Source: Clostridia bacterium (GTDB lineage: Bacteria; Bacillota; Clostridia; Christensenellales; CAG-917). From it: a stretch of 64,000 bases of DNA. Below, one piece after another: positions 43,995 through 52,802 of this stretch; position 1 is the first letter of the stretch, and each line of letters begins with the position of its first letter. Both the position numbers and the translations under genes were made by a program. The notes below the pieces were generated by a model. The model searched no databases. It saw only the letters and a program-made list of their open reading frames with translations, and had not been told where the DNA came from. Where the stretch lies: NCBI GenBank assembly GCA_900763875.1, contig CAAFLX010000030.1, positions 1-64,000 of the forward strand, given 5' to 3'.

Positions 43995-45071
43995 TTATTT
44001 GTTTTCAAGCTCAAACTTCTTCATAAAGTCGATGAGTGCTTTCACGCCTTCAACGGGCATTGCGTTGTAGATTGAAGCTCTCATACCGCCCACGAGTTTG
44101 TGACCTTTCAGGCTCACAAGCCCTGCTTGCTCCGCCTCTTTGACAAACTTTGCGTTGAGTTCGTCGCTGGGGGACACGAAGGGTACGTTCATAAGAGAAC
44201 GGCTCTCTCTTTCAACGAAGTTGTTGTAGAAGTCGCTTTCGTCTATGAAGTCATAAAGCATCTTTGCTTTTTCGCGGTTGATTTGCTCCATAACCGACAC
44301 GCCGCCGAGTTTTTTGAGGTGACGAAGGTTGAGCATCATCATATAAATCGGCCAGCACGGGGGAGTGTTGTAGAGGCTGTTTGCGTCGATTTGCGTGCGA
44401 TATTTTAGCATCGTGGGGCAAATATCCATTTCGCCGCCAAGCATATCGTCCTTGACGATGACAAGGGTTACGCCTGCAGGGGCGAGATTCTTTTGCGCGC
44501 CCGCATAGATGAGCGAATATTTGCTTGGATCGATGACCTCACTCATGATGCACGAGGACAAGTCCGCAACGAGGGGGACGTCGCCCGTGTCGGGGAGGGT
44601 GTTGAATTTCAAGCCGAAAATGGTGTTGTTTTCGGTGATGTGGACATAGCTTGCGTCCTTTCTGAAATCATCGCGAGTTGTCTTGGGGATATAGGTGAAT
44701 TTCTTGTCCTCGCTTGAAGCGACAAGGCGGATATCACCGTATTTTTGAGCCTCTTTATAGGCTTTTTTTGCAAAGTTGCCGGTGACGATATAGTCGGCTT
44801 TTCCGGTTTTTAAGAGGTTGAGGGGGATTGCCTCGAATTGAGTGGAAGCTCCGCCTTGCACCATAATGACGTGATAGTCGTCGGGAAGATTCATAAGTTC
44901 GCGCACGAGGTCGAGAGCCTCGTTGTTGATGGCGTCGTACCACTTGGAGCGGTGGCTCATTTCCATAACGCTCATACCCGAGCCGTTGAAATCCGCAATA
45001 TTTTTGCCTGCCTCCTCGATGACTTCGAGCGGAAGCATACTAGGGCCTGCCGAGAAATTGTAAACTCTCAT
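43995..45071 (-). CDS. serC: Phosphoserine aminotransferase
   Basis: 358 residues, normal length. It begins MRVYNFSAGPSMLPLEVIEE and has SHRSKWYDAI, the PLP-lysine region SLIYAGAQKNLAPAG, and GGMRASIYNAMP near the C-terminus, all typical of SerC (class V aminotransferase). It converts 3-phosphohydroxypyruvate and glutamate to phosphoserine. Ribosome binding site AAAAAGGAGATTTTTA. With serA it supplies the first two steps of serine synthesis. Confidence 0.95.
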   Translation of the reverse strand: MRVYNFSAGPSMLPLEVIEEAGKNIADFNGSGMSVMEMSHRSKWYDAINNEALDLVRELMNLPDDYHVIMVQGGASTQFEAIPLNLLKTGKADYIVTGNFAKKAYKEAQKYGDIRLVASSEDKKFTYIPKTTRDDFRKDASYVHITENNTIFGLKFNTLPDTGDVPLVADLSSCIMSEVIDPSKYSLIYAGAQKNLAPAGVTLVIVKDDMLGGEMDICPTMLKYRTQIDANSLYNTPPCWPIYMMMLNLRHLKKLGGVSVMEQINREKAKMLYDFIDESDFYNNFVERESRSLMNVPFVSPSDELNAKFVKEAEQAGLVSLKGHKLVGGMRASIYNAMPVEGVKALIDFMKKFELENK

Positions 45072-45119
45072 TAAAAATCTCCTTTTTGTATGTCATAATT
45101 GCATTGAATTTGACGATTT

Positions 45120-45138
45120 CTATACTATAATCGTATAG
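45120..45138. promoter_or_regulatory. Inverted repeat upstream of serC
   Basis: CTATAC-TATAATC-GTATAG lies about 50 bases upstream of the serC ATG, overlapping likely promoter boxes, so it could be an operator. The rest of the 308-base divergent gap to RNase J is very AT-rich with two TAATATAATAAA copies (near 45234 and 45262), one of which may serve as a -10 box. Confidence 0.5.
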
Positions 45139-45379
45139 GAAAAAGCGAGCGTTGTAAAGTTTTATTTCAATCAATCGTACAGTTTTTCGCGCTTTTTGGC
45201 GAAATCCTTGCAAAATAATCGTTTTTGGTGTAATATAATAAACTGCGCAATTAGTTATTTATAATATAATAAATAATTGTTTCGGATTTGTTCGCGCCAA
45301 AGCAAAACGTTGCGAGCGGACTTTCATCAAAGACAAAATACATTCTAAATATCAATAGACGGAAATTGGAGAAAACTAA

Positions 45380-47053
45380 ATGGCAAAAACTACAAAAACT
45401 ACTAAAACCGCAAAAAATGCAAAAACGGTAAAGGTGACCTTTCTCGGCGGCGTGGGCGAGATTGGCAAAAATATGACCGCAATCGAGTGCGGCGACGATA
45501 TGATTATTGTTGACTGCGGAGTGTCCTTTGCAACGAGCGAGGAAGCTCCCGGCATCGACGCTATCATTCCCGACATCACCTACGTCAAAGAAAATATGTC
45601 AAAACTGCGCGGAATCGTGCTTACGCACGGACACGAAGACCACATCGGCGCAATCCCGTACTATGCGGACGATTTGAAAAATACGCCCATCTACGGCACT
45701 GCGCTCACAATCGGCCTTTTGAAGAGAAAGCTCGACAAAAGCGGCAAAAAAAGCAACCTTGTCACGGTGTCGGCAGGCGACACGATTACGCTCGGCGGCT
45801 TCAAAGTCGAGTTTATCAAAGTTTGCCACTCTATGGCTGGCGCGTGTGCGCTTGCAATCACAACGCAAGTGGGCACTGTGTTTGTCACGGGTGATTTCAA
45901 AATCGACAACACGCCAATAGACGGCAAAAAAACCGATATCGGTCGTATTGCAGAAATCGGCGCAAAAGGCGTGCTTTTGATGCTTGGCGAGTCCACAAAC
46001 GTCGAGAGAAAGGGCAGCTCCACCTCCGAAAAAGTGGTTGGGCAAAACCTTGAAAATATCTTTGCTTCAAACCTCGACAAGCGCATGGTCATTGCTTGCT
46101 TTGCATCCTCAAACTACCGCGTTCAACAAGTGCTTACGCTCGCTCACAAATACCATAGAAAAGTTGTGCTTGCAGGCAGAAGTATGAAGGGTATGGCGGA
46201 CGTTGCGTCTGCTTGCGGCGAGTTGCAAGTGCCAAAGGGCGTCATCGTGGACAGCGTTGGCAAGCTCTTGCCGAGCGAAACCGTCATTTTGGCAACAGGC
46301 TCTCAAGGCGAGCCGCTCTCTGCGCTCAACAAGCTCTCAAAAGGCGAGTTCAACAAGATTAACATCGGGCCGCAAGACCTTGTCGTGTTGTCATCGTCGC
46401 CGATTCCGGGCAACGAAAAATCCGTTTACGACGTCATCAACGACTTGTTTAGGAAGGGCGCAAACGTCATCTACGACGCAATGAACGACATTCACGTTTC
46501 GGGACACGCCTATGAGGAAGAACTCAAACTTATGCTCACCCTCGTTCAGCCCGAATTCTTTATGCCCGTGCACGGCGAATATCGCCATCAACACAAGCAC
46601 GCCGAGATTGCAAAAACCCTCGGCGTACCCTCCAAAAACATCGTCATTCCCAACATCGGCGAGTGCTATGGCGTAAACCATAAGGGCATAAGGCAACACT
46701 CCAACGTCACGGCGGGCAACGCATACGTGGACGGCGTTGTGCTTGAAAACGGGAAAATGCTTGTCAACGACAGAAAATCGCTTGCCGAATACGGCATGCT
46801 TATGGTGCTTGGCGCGGTTGACACCGACCAAGGCAAAGTCGTTGGCGACGTGGACATTGTGGCAAGAGGATTCAACCTCACCGACGAGGTTGTAAGCTCC
46901 ATAAAAAACACCACAATCGACACCATAAACGGCGCGGATTTTGACAAAACCGACGTCAACGAAGTGGCAAGAATGGTGAAAAAAGCGGTGCGAAAACTCT
47001 TCTACAAGGACAGACAATTTCCCATTATCATTCCCGTTATCGTTGAGGATTGA
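45380..47053 (+). CDS. rnj: Ribonuclease J
   Basis: 557 residues. A Lys/Thr-rich leader of about 16 residues precedes the metallo-β-lactamase fold with FLGGVGEIGKNM and the zinc motif LTHGHEDHIG (His83, His85, Asp87, His88). The β-CASP domain follows (CFASSNYRVQQVL, IILATGSQGEP-type motif at 'VILATGSQGEP', PVHGEYRHQ). RNase J is the 5'-exo/endonuclease that matures and degrades RNA in Firmicutes. Ribosome binding site GGAGAAAACTAA. Followed 39 bases later by a glycosyltransferase gene. Confidence 0.96.
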   Translation: MAKTTKTTKTAKNAKTVKVTFLGGVGEIGKNMTAIECGDDMIIVDCGVSFATSEEAPGIDAIIPDITYVKENMSKLRGIVLTHGHEDHIGAIPYYADDLKNTPIYGTALTIGLLKRKLDKSGKKSNLVTVSAGDTITLGGFKVEFIKVCHSMAGACALAITTQVGTVFVTGDFKIDNTPIDGKKTDIGRIAEIGAKGVLLMLGESTNVERKGSSTSEKVVGQNLENIFASNLDKRMVIACFASSNYRVQQVLTLAHKYHRKVVLAGRSMKGMADVASACGELQVPKGVIVDSVGKLLPSETVILATGSQGEPLSALNKLSKGEFNKINIGPQDLVVLSSSPIPGNEKSVYDVINDLFRKGANVIYDAMNDIHVSGHAYEEELKLMLTLVQPEFFMPVHGEYRHQHKHAEIAKTLGVPSKNIVIPNIGECYGVNHKGIRQHSNVTAGNAYVDGVVLENGKMLVNDRKSLAEYGMLMVLGAVDTDQGKVVGDVDIVARGFNLTDEVVSSIKNTTIDTINGADFDKTDVNEVARMVKKAVRKLFYKDRQFPIIIPVIVED

Positions 47054-47092
47054 CGAAAAATCGGCGTAATTTGACAAAAACAAAGGTGAAAA

Positions 47093-48181
47093 ATGTATAG
47101 AAAACGCATTATTTTGATACTCACTTCTCGTGACGAAAACGACGGTATCTCGCAAAAACTTGCCGAGGCTATCCGCAAAATCGGCACGCATAACGTTGTT
47201 GTCATCAGCGATGACAAGTACGGCTCTGCAAGCAAACTTTCCGCGCTCGACAGGCTTATGGACAGCGGAAGCGAATATCAATATTTGCTTGCAAAAAAGG
47301 ACAAGGGCGTCATTCGCGACATGTTCAAATTCAAGAGCTTGTCAAAGCGAGTAAACCGCATCAACAATATGATAAAGCGGTTTCACCCCGAGTACATTTT
47401 GTGCGTAACGCCGTATGCCCACCACTGCGCCGTCGAGGCAAAACGCAGGGCGAAATTCGGCACGCAAATCATCTATATGTTGCAAACTTTCACTCTGTCC
47501 AAAAGAGCGCACGATGACGCAACCAACGTGTTTATCGTCGAAAATGCGGACGTAAAAGCCGATTTGGTGCGACAAGGCATAAAATCAAAGAACATTATGG
47601 TGATGGGTATGCCCTTTGAAATCGCACCTAAAACAAGGGAAGAAATTATACTCAAAAAGCAGGAGTTGGGGCTTCCGAAGGTCAAAACCGTGTTTGTCAA
47701 CGTGCAAGAAAAAAGACAACTTTTGGACGTGTTCTCGCTCTTGCTCGACCAAGGCGAAATCGCAAACCTCGCCGTGTACGTCAAGGACGAGCGAATGCTT
47801 GAAACCCTTTCGTCGATGTCTGTCAAAGCCCCCGAAACAAAGGTGGTGTTTTTGCAAAGTGCCGAGCAGGTTGACGATTGTCTGCCCGTGTGCGACGTTG
47901 CCGTGACGCAGTATGACCCTGCAACCATATACAAGTGTTTCAAGTTGGGCGTGCCTTGCATTTTGACAAAATCGGGCGAGCATGAGCAAGCGGATATATC
48001 CTATCTTGCCGCCAACGAACTTTGCCTCGTTGCCAAAACCGACCTCGAAATCGTCGGGCTTGTGTACAGAGTTTTGCAAACGGACGCAGGCGAGCGAATC
48101 GGCAACAACGGCAAAAAATGGGTTGAACTAAGCTCCATTGACAACATTGCCAACTTCCTTACGGCGTATATTGCGGTGTGA
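47093..48181 (+). CDS. GT28/MGDG-synthase-like glycosyltransferase
   Basis: 362 residues with a two-Rossmann GT-B pattern. The N-terminal half (ILTSRDENDGISQKLAEAI, PEYILCVTPYAHHCAVEAKR) recalls MGDG synthase/UgtP-type diacylglycerol glycosyltransferases. The C-terminal half has VFLQSAEQVDDCLPVCDVAV and a nucleotide-sugar site-like CFKLGVPCILTKSGEHEQAD. The usual HxxxGH at the start is degenerate, so the donor and acceptor are uncertain. Ribosome binding site AAAGGTGAAAA. Glycolipid synthesis is the most likely role. Confidence 0.75.
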   Translation: MYRKRIILILTSRDENDGISQKLAEAIRKIGTHNVVVISDDKYGSASKLSALDRLMDSGSEYQYLLAKKDKGVIRDMFKFKSLSKRVNRINNMIKRFHPEYILCVTPYAHHCAVEAKRRAKFGTQIIYMLQTFTLSKRAHDDATNVFIVENADVKADLVRQGIKSKNIMVMGMPFEIAPKTREEIILKKQELGLPKVKTVFVNVQEKRQLLDVFSLLLDQGEIANLAVYVKDERMLETLSSMSVKAPETKVVFLQSAEQVDDCLPVCDVAVTQYDPATIYKCFKLGVPCILTKSGEHEQADISYLAANELCLVAKTDLEIVGLVYRVLQTDAGERIGNNGKKWVELSSIDNIANFLTAYIAV

Positions 48182-48286
48182 GATTGCGCCTTTGGCGCAG
48201 TGATATCACTGCGTGATGATATCGTGCAAGCACGGTGATATCGCACTTTGTGCGGTGATATCCAAACTTTGTTTGGATTGTGGAAT
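48176..48286. repeat. GTGATAT-linked palindrome array, locus 1a
   Basis: Units in order: TGCGCCTTTGGCGCA, CACTGCGTG, CGTGCAAGCACG, CGCACTTTGTGCG, CCAAACTTTGTTTGG. Each is a palindrome, and they are separated by GTGAGAT, GTGATAT or TGATAT linkers. It starts at the stop codon of the glycosyltransferase. Confidence 0.85.
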
Positions 48287-48325
48287 ATTGGAAAGTGTGC
48301 GCGCTATACTTGCGACAATTTACAT

Positions 48326-48372
48326 CATTTCCCTCTCGGGAGATTGCCACGCTTGCGCTCGCAATGACACAT
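48326..48372. repeat. REP-like interspersed repeat
   Basis: On the minus strand TCATTGCGAGCGCAAGCG followed by TGGCAATCTCCCGAGAGG. The motif is of a kind that recurs in many bacterial genomes and MAGs (from memory). It sits between the two parts of the palindrome array and contains nested inverted repeats (GCGAGCGCAAGCG, CTCCCGAGAGG). Confidence 0.5.
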
Positions 48373-48375
48373 AGG

Positions 48376-48525
48376 TGTGAGAGTGCGCCTTTGGCGCAGT
48401 GATATGCACGCAAAGCGTGTGTACTATTGTCCTTGCGGACAGTGATATTTGCGCCCTGCGCAAGTGATATTGCAACTTTGTTGCAGTTGAGGATAAATAA
48501 ATGATGTCGCCTGCGGCGATGATAA
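48376..48525. repeat. GTGATAT-linked palindrome array, locus 1b
   Basis: Palindromes TGCGCCTTTGGCGCA, CACGCAAAGCGTG, TGTCCTTGCGGACA, TTGCGCCCTGCGCAA, TGCAACTTTGTTGCA and TCGCCTGCGGCGA, joined by GTGAGAG, GTGATAT and degenerate linkers. It ends 23 bases before the DUF512 gene. Confidence 0.85.
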
Positions 48526-48547
48526 TCGGAACAAAATAGGTTGAGAT

Positions 48548-49822
48548 ATGCCAAAGATTGTAAAGTTGAACGAAATTGCAAAAAGACAGGGTTTTAGGCT
48601 CGGCGACGACGTTGTGCGTATCGGTGGTTTCAAGATGGTTGACGAGCTTGACTACCTCTATTTTGACAACGAAAAGAAGTTTTCGGTGGATATTTTGCGT
48701 GACGGAAAAGAACATACCGTCAAAGTGCATAAAAGAGAGGGGCAGTCGCTGGGGCTTGAATTTGCCATTGATATGAAACCCGTCGTGTGCAAAAACAAGT
48801 GCATTTTCTGCTTTGTTGACCAACTGCCCAAGAATATGCGCCCAAGCCTTTATATCAAGGACGACGACTATCGGTTCAGCTTTATGTGCGGCTCTTACGT
48901 CACAATGACGAACGTCACCGAGGAGGAAATCGAGAGGGTGATTCGCCTCAAACTCAGCCCCTTGTACATCTCGGTGCATGCATGGGACGACGACGTGAGG
49001 ACGTACATTCTTAAAAATCCGAACACGAGAAAACTGCCCGAGCAAATGCGTAGATTGGGCGCAAACGGCATAAAAATGCACACGCAACTCGTTGTCGTAC
49101 CCGACGTCAACGACGGCAAAGTGCTTGAAGACAGCATACGCGGCTTGCACTCCGTCGAGGGAGTGGAAACGGTTGCGGTTGTGCCTGTGGGTATGACGGG
49201 GCATAGGGCGCAACTTGCCAATCTCAAACCCGTTGACGAGCAAAACGCAAGAGATACCATAAAGCTCGTTGAGAGTTTGAACGCCGAATTTGGCGGCAAT
49301 TTTTGCTGGTGCAGCGACGAATACTACGTCAAAGCCAACGTGGACGTACCCAAAAGTTCATACTACGGCGCGTTTGACCAAATCGAAAACGGCGTGGGAC
49401 TGGTGGCGGATTGGAAGGACAATTTCGAGTTCGGGCTGCAAGAGGTCGGCAAAAGAAATCTTGCAAAACGCATCGATATGATAACGGGCGTATCCTTTGC
49501 GCCAACCCTTAAAGAGTATGCAAAATTGCTTGCCGACAAGCTCGGATTGCAAATCGAGGTGCACGCAATCGTCAACAACTTTTTTGGCAAGAGCGTGACC
49601 GTTGCAGGGCTTATCACGGCAGGGGATATGATTGAGCAAATCGGCAAAATCAAGACGGACGCGTTTGTTATCCCCGACAATATGCTGCGTGAATTTACCG
49701 ACACCTTCCTTGACAACAAGACGGTCAAAGAGGTTGAAGAGGCACTTGGTGCGCCCTTTATCGTGGTGTCGCACAACGGCAGCGATACGGCGCAAAAAAT
49801 CATTGAACATTTTGAAAACTAA
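48548..49822 (+). CDS. DUF512 radical-SAM-like Fe-S protein with PDZ-like N-terminus
   Basis: 424 residues. About 1-75 form a PDZ-like domain (KLNEIAKRQGFRLGDDVVRI). The cluster motif CKNKCIFCFVDQLPKNMR (C-x3-C-x2-C) and DYRFSFMCGSYVTMTN match the conserved DUF512-type Fe-S oxidoreductase family, whose reaction is unknown. The C-terminal DUF512 part contains ITGVSFAPTLKEYA and VSHNGSD. In many Firmicutes this gene sits directly before der, as here, where der follows after 72 bases. The ribosome binding site is weak (AGGTTGAGAT). Confidence 0.88.
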   Translation: MPKIVKLNEIAKRQGFRLGDDVVRIGGFKMVDELDYLYFDNEKKFSVDILRDGKEHTVKVHKREGQSLGLEFAIDMKPVVCKNKCIFCFVDQLPKNMRPSLYIKDDDYRFSFMCGSYVTMTNVTEEEIERVIRLKLSPLYISVHAWDDDVRTYILKNPNTRKLPEQMRRLGANGIKMHTQLVVVPDVNDGKVLEDSIRGLHSVEGVETVAVVPVGMTGHRAQLANLKPVDEQNARDTIKLVESLNAEFGGNFCWCSDEYYVKANVDVPKSSYYGAFDQIENGVGLVADWKDNFEFGLQEVGKRNLAKRIDMITGVSFAPTLKEYAKLLADKLGLQIEVHAIVNNFFGKSVTVAGLITAGDMIEQIGKIKTDAFVIPDNMLREFTDTFLDNKTVKEVEEALGAPFIVVSHNGSDTAQKIIEHFEN

Positions 49823-49894
49823 AACCGCAATATGACAAAAAACGATGTTTATATTGCAAAAAATACCAGATAAAATTCGGAATCGGTGAAAAAT

Positions 49895-51211
49895 ATGAAA
49901 CCATTGGTGGCAATAGTAGGTAGACCAAACGTTGGCAAATCAACGCTTTTCAACAGGCTTGCAGGCGAAAGAATCGCTATCGTCGAAAATACTCCCGGCG
50001 TGACGCGCGACAGAATTTACGCCGACTGCGAGTGGTGCGGACGAGCGTTTACTCTCATTGATACGGGCGGTCTCGAACTTAAAAGCGACGACGTGATGTG
50101 GAGCCACATTCGCACTCAAGTCGAGATTGCGGTTGACACGGCGGACGCGATTTTGTACGTTGTGGACGGCAAGACGGGGCTTACGACCGACGACAACCTC
50201 GTATGCTCGTTTTTGAGAAAATCAAAACTTCCCGTCATTCTTGCGGTCAACAAAATCGACAACAACGATATGAGCAACGTCTACGATTTTTATGCGCTGG
50301 GATTTGGCGAGCCGTATGCGGTGAGCGCGGAGCAGGGCAAGGGACTTGGCGATTTGCTTGACGCTATACTCGAAGAAATCCCCGAATACTCGGTGGACGA
50401 TGACCCCGAACGTATCAAGATTGCAATCGTGGGCAAGCCCAACGCAGGCAAAAGCTCGATAACCAACAGGTTGCTCGGCTATGACCGCTGCATCGTGAGC
50501 GATATTGCAGGCACGACGCGTGATGCAATAGACACCGAACTCGACGTCGGCGACGACAAATATCTCATCATCGACACCGCAGGTATGCGCAAAAAGAAAG
50601 TCGTCAACGAGGATTTGGAAAGATATTCGGTTATGCGCAGTTTGCTTGCGGTGAGGCGAGCGGACGTCGTGCTGATTGTGTGCGACTCATCCGAGGGACT
50701 CACCGAACAGGATGTCAAAATCGCAGGATTCGTGCACGAGGAGGGCAAACCCTCTATCATCGTGATGAACAAGTGGGATTTGGTTGCAAAAAACACCCAC
50801 ACGATATACGAATTTGAGAACAAGCTCAAAGAGGATTTGAAGTTTATGGACTATTTCAAATCCGTCTACATCTCTGCAATGAGCGGAAAAAGACTTGACA
50901 ATTTGCTCCCGCTTTGCAAAGAGGTGGTTGCAAACTCCAAAAAACGTATCTCGACGGGACTTCTCAACGAGGTGGTCGGCGACGCTATACGCATAAGCGA
51001 GCCGCCGTCCTACCTTGGCAAAAAACTCAAGATTTTCTACGTCACGCAAGTGTCGGTTGCGCCTCCGACTTTCGTGTTGAAAGTCAACGACCCGACAATT
51101 ATGCACTTCAGCTACAAGCGGTATCTTGAAAACGCGCTCCGCAAGAGTTTCGACTTTTCGGGCACGCCAATACGACTGCTCGTTCGCGGCAACAACGAGG
51201 GAGATAAATAA
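49895..51211 (+). CDS. der: Ribosome biogenesis GTPase Der (EngA)
   Basis: 438 residues with two tandem GTPase domains: G1 GRPNVGKS at 9-16 with DTGG and NKID, and a second G1 GKPNAGKSS near 178 with DTAG and NKWD. A C-terminal KH-like domain ends …SGTPIRLLVRGN. Der acts in 50S subunit assembly. The start is the ATG aligned with the usual N-terminus and preceded by GGTGAAAAAT; a GTG nine bases upstream is less likely. Confidence 0.97.
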   Translation: MKPLVAIVGRPNVGKSTLFNRLAGERIAIVENTPGVTRDRIYADCEWCGRAFTLIDTGGLELKSDDVMWSHIRTQVEIAVDTADAILYVVDGKTGLTTDDNLVCSFLRKSKLPVILAVNKIDNNDMSNVYDFYALGFGEPYAVSAEQGKGLGDLLDAILEEIPEYSVDDDPERIKIAIVGKPNAGKSSITNRLLGYDRCIVSDIAGTTRDAIDTELDVGDDKYLIIDTAGMRKKKVVNEDLERYSVMRSLLAVRRADVVLIVCDSSEGLTEQDVKIAGFVHEEGKPSIIVMNKWDLVAKNTHTIYEFENKLKEDLKFMDYFKSVYISAMSGKRLDNLLPLCKEVVANSKKRISTGLLNEVVGDAIRISEPPSYLGKKLKIFYVTQVSVAPPTFVLKVNDPTIMHFSYKRYLENALRKSFDFSGTPIRLLVRGNNEGDK

Positions 51212-51381
51212 CAAACGACAAGTTTTTGCACACTTGTTTGAGATTTGCCGCATTTTGACGGCAAAACAAGTTGCCAAACGCAAGATTCGGTGATATAGTC
51301 TTTGCGTTGAAAAGTTTTGCAATGCTCGCGCACGCGAACTGCGAGGCGCGTCATATAGTATCAAATATGGAAGGTGGTCTA

Positions 51382-52647
51382 ATGGACTATAAATCATTGC
51401 CTAAATCCGAGCTTGAAGAGATGCTCAAACTAGAACAGAAGGCTTACAAAAAACTCCAAAAAGCCGACAGACAAGTGGATATGACAAGAGGCAAGCCCTC
51501 AAAAGCTCAACTCGATATATCCATGCCTATGCTCGAAAACGCCGCTAAATGCGACTTTATGATGAGCGGTATGGACGCGCGCAATTACGGCGAACCTCAG
51601 GGCGTAAAGCAGGCAAGAGAACTGTTTGCAGACCTTCTCGGCGTAAAAACGGACGAGATTATCGCAATGGACGGCTCGTCGCTCGACATTATGTACACCA
51701 CGATTCAATTTGCCTTGCAATTCGGCATTTTAGGCTCTACGCCTTGGAACAAGCTCGACAAGGTCAAATTCATTTGCCCTGCGCCCGGATACGACAGACA
51801 CTTTGCAATCTGCGAGAATTTCGGCATCGATATGATAACCGTGCCTATGCTCGCGGACGGCCCTGATATGGATCTTGTGGAAAAGCTCGTGCGCGACGAC
51901 GAGAGCATCAAGGGCATTTGGTGTGTTCCCAAATACTCCAACCCGACGGGCATCACGTTCTCGGACAAGGTGGTGGAGCGTATGGCAAACCTCAAACCCA
52001 AAGCCAAGGATTTCCGCGTGTTTTGGGACAACGCCTACTGCGTGCACTCGCTCTACGACTCCGACGACAAGCTCAAAAACATCTTTGACGTTGCAAGAAA
52101 GGCAGGCACGCTCGATATGATTTATTGCTTTGCCTCAACTGCAAAAATTACTTTTGCAGGCAGCGGCGTGGCGGTGTTTGCGTCCTCGCAAAACAACGTG
52201 CAAGACGTCTTGAAACGCTTGTTTTTCAAAAAAATCAATCCCAACAAAGTCAATCAGGTTATGCACGTGGAATACCTCAAAAGCGTTGACAACATCAAGA
52301 AGATTATGGCGCAACACGCAGAGATTTTGCGCCCCAAATTCGAGCTTGTCAATGCAAAAATGGAGGAGGCGTTTGCAGGCGATGACAACGTCGTTTGGTC
52401 AAAACCGAGAGGCGGATATTTCGTATCCCTCGACGTCCCCGGCGTTGCAAAACGCGTGGTGAGCCTTGCCTCGGAGGCAGGCGTCAAGTTTACGGCGGCA
52501 GGTTCGACCTTCCCGTATCGCATAGACGACAACGATTCCAACATCCGCATTGCTCCAAGTATTCCGACGCTTGACGAGCTGGGCTTTGCAATGGACGTGC
52601 TTGTTTGCGCCATTAAGATTGCGTTTTTGGAAAAGAATTTGAAATAA
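51382..52647 (+). CDS. PLP-dependent aminotransferase (class I/II)
   Basis: 421 residues; start at the ATG after GGAAGGTGG. Fold type I pattern: MTRGKPSKAQLDIS at the N-terminus, NYGEPQGVKQARELFADLLG, the YSNPTGITFSD motif, FWDNAYCVHSLYD, and the PLP lysine in CFASTAKITFAGSG. It belongs to the Asp_aminotransf-type group of bacterial aminotransferases; aspartate or a related amino acid is the likely donor, but the substrate is not proven. It lies between der and spoIVA and ends in a strong terminator. Confidence 0.9.
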   Translation: MDYKSLPKSELEEMLKLEQKAYKKLQKADRQVDMTRGKPSKAQLDISMPMLENAAKCDFMMSGMDARNYGEPQGVKQARELFADLLGVKTDEIIAMDGSSLDIMYTTIQFALQFGILGSTPWNKLDKVKFICPAPGYDRHFAICENFGIDMITVPMLADGPDMDLVEKLVRDDESIKGIWCVPKYSNPTGITFSDKVVERMANLKPKAKDFRVFWDNAYCVHSLYDSDDKLKNIFDVARKAGTLDMIYCFASTAKITFAGSGVAVFASSQNNVQDVLKRLFFKKINPNKVNQVMHVEYLKSVDNIKKIMAQHAEILRPKFELVNAKMEEAFAGDDNVVWSKPRGGYFVSLDVPGVAKRVVSLASEAGVKFTAAGSTFPYRIDDNDSNIRIAPSIPTLDELGFAMDVLVCAIKIAFLEKNLK

Positions 52648-52679
52648 ACTTTGCACGTTACGTTAATATCGGTATTGAA

Positions 52680-52706
52680 AATCGCGCCCGACGGCGCGAT
52701 TTTTTG
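52680..52706 (+). terminator. Terminator after the aminotransferase
   Basis: AATCGCGCC-CGAC-GGCGCGATT followed by TTTT. Confidence 0.9.
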
Positions 52707-52802
52707 TGTGCAATTTTTCAAAATAAGGCGGTTTTTTCAAAATTTTAGAATATTGCTTTTGACCGTTTCATAGAGTTTAGCAAACCAGATTCGGAGGAGT
52801 TT

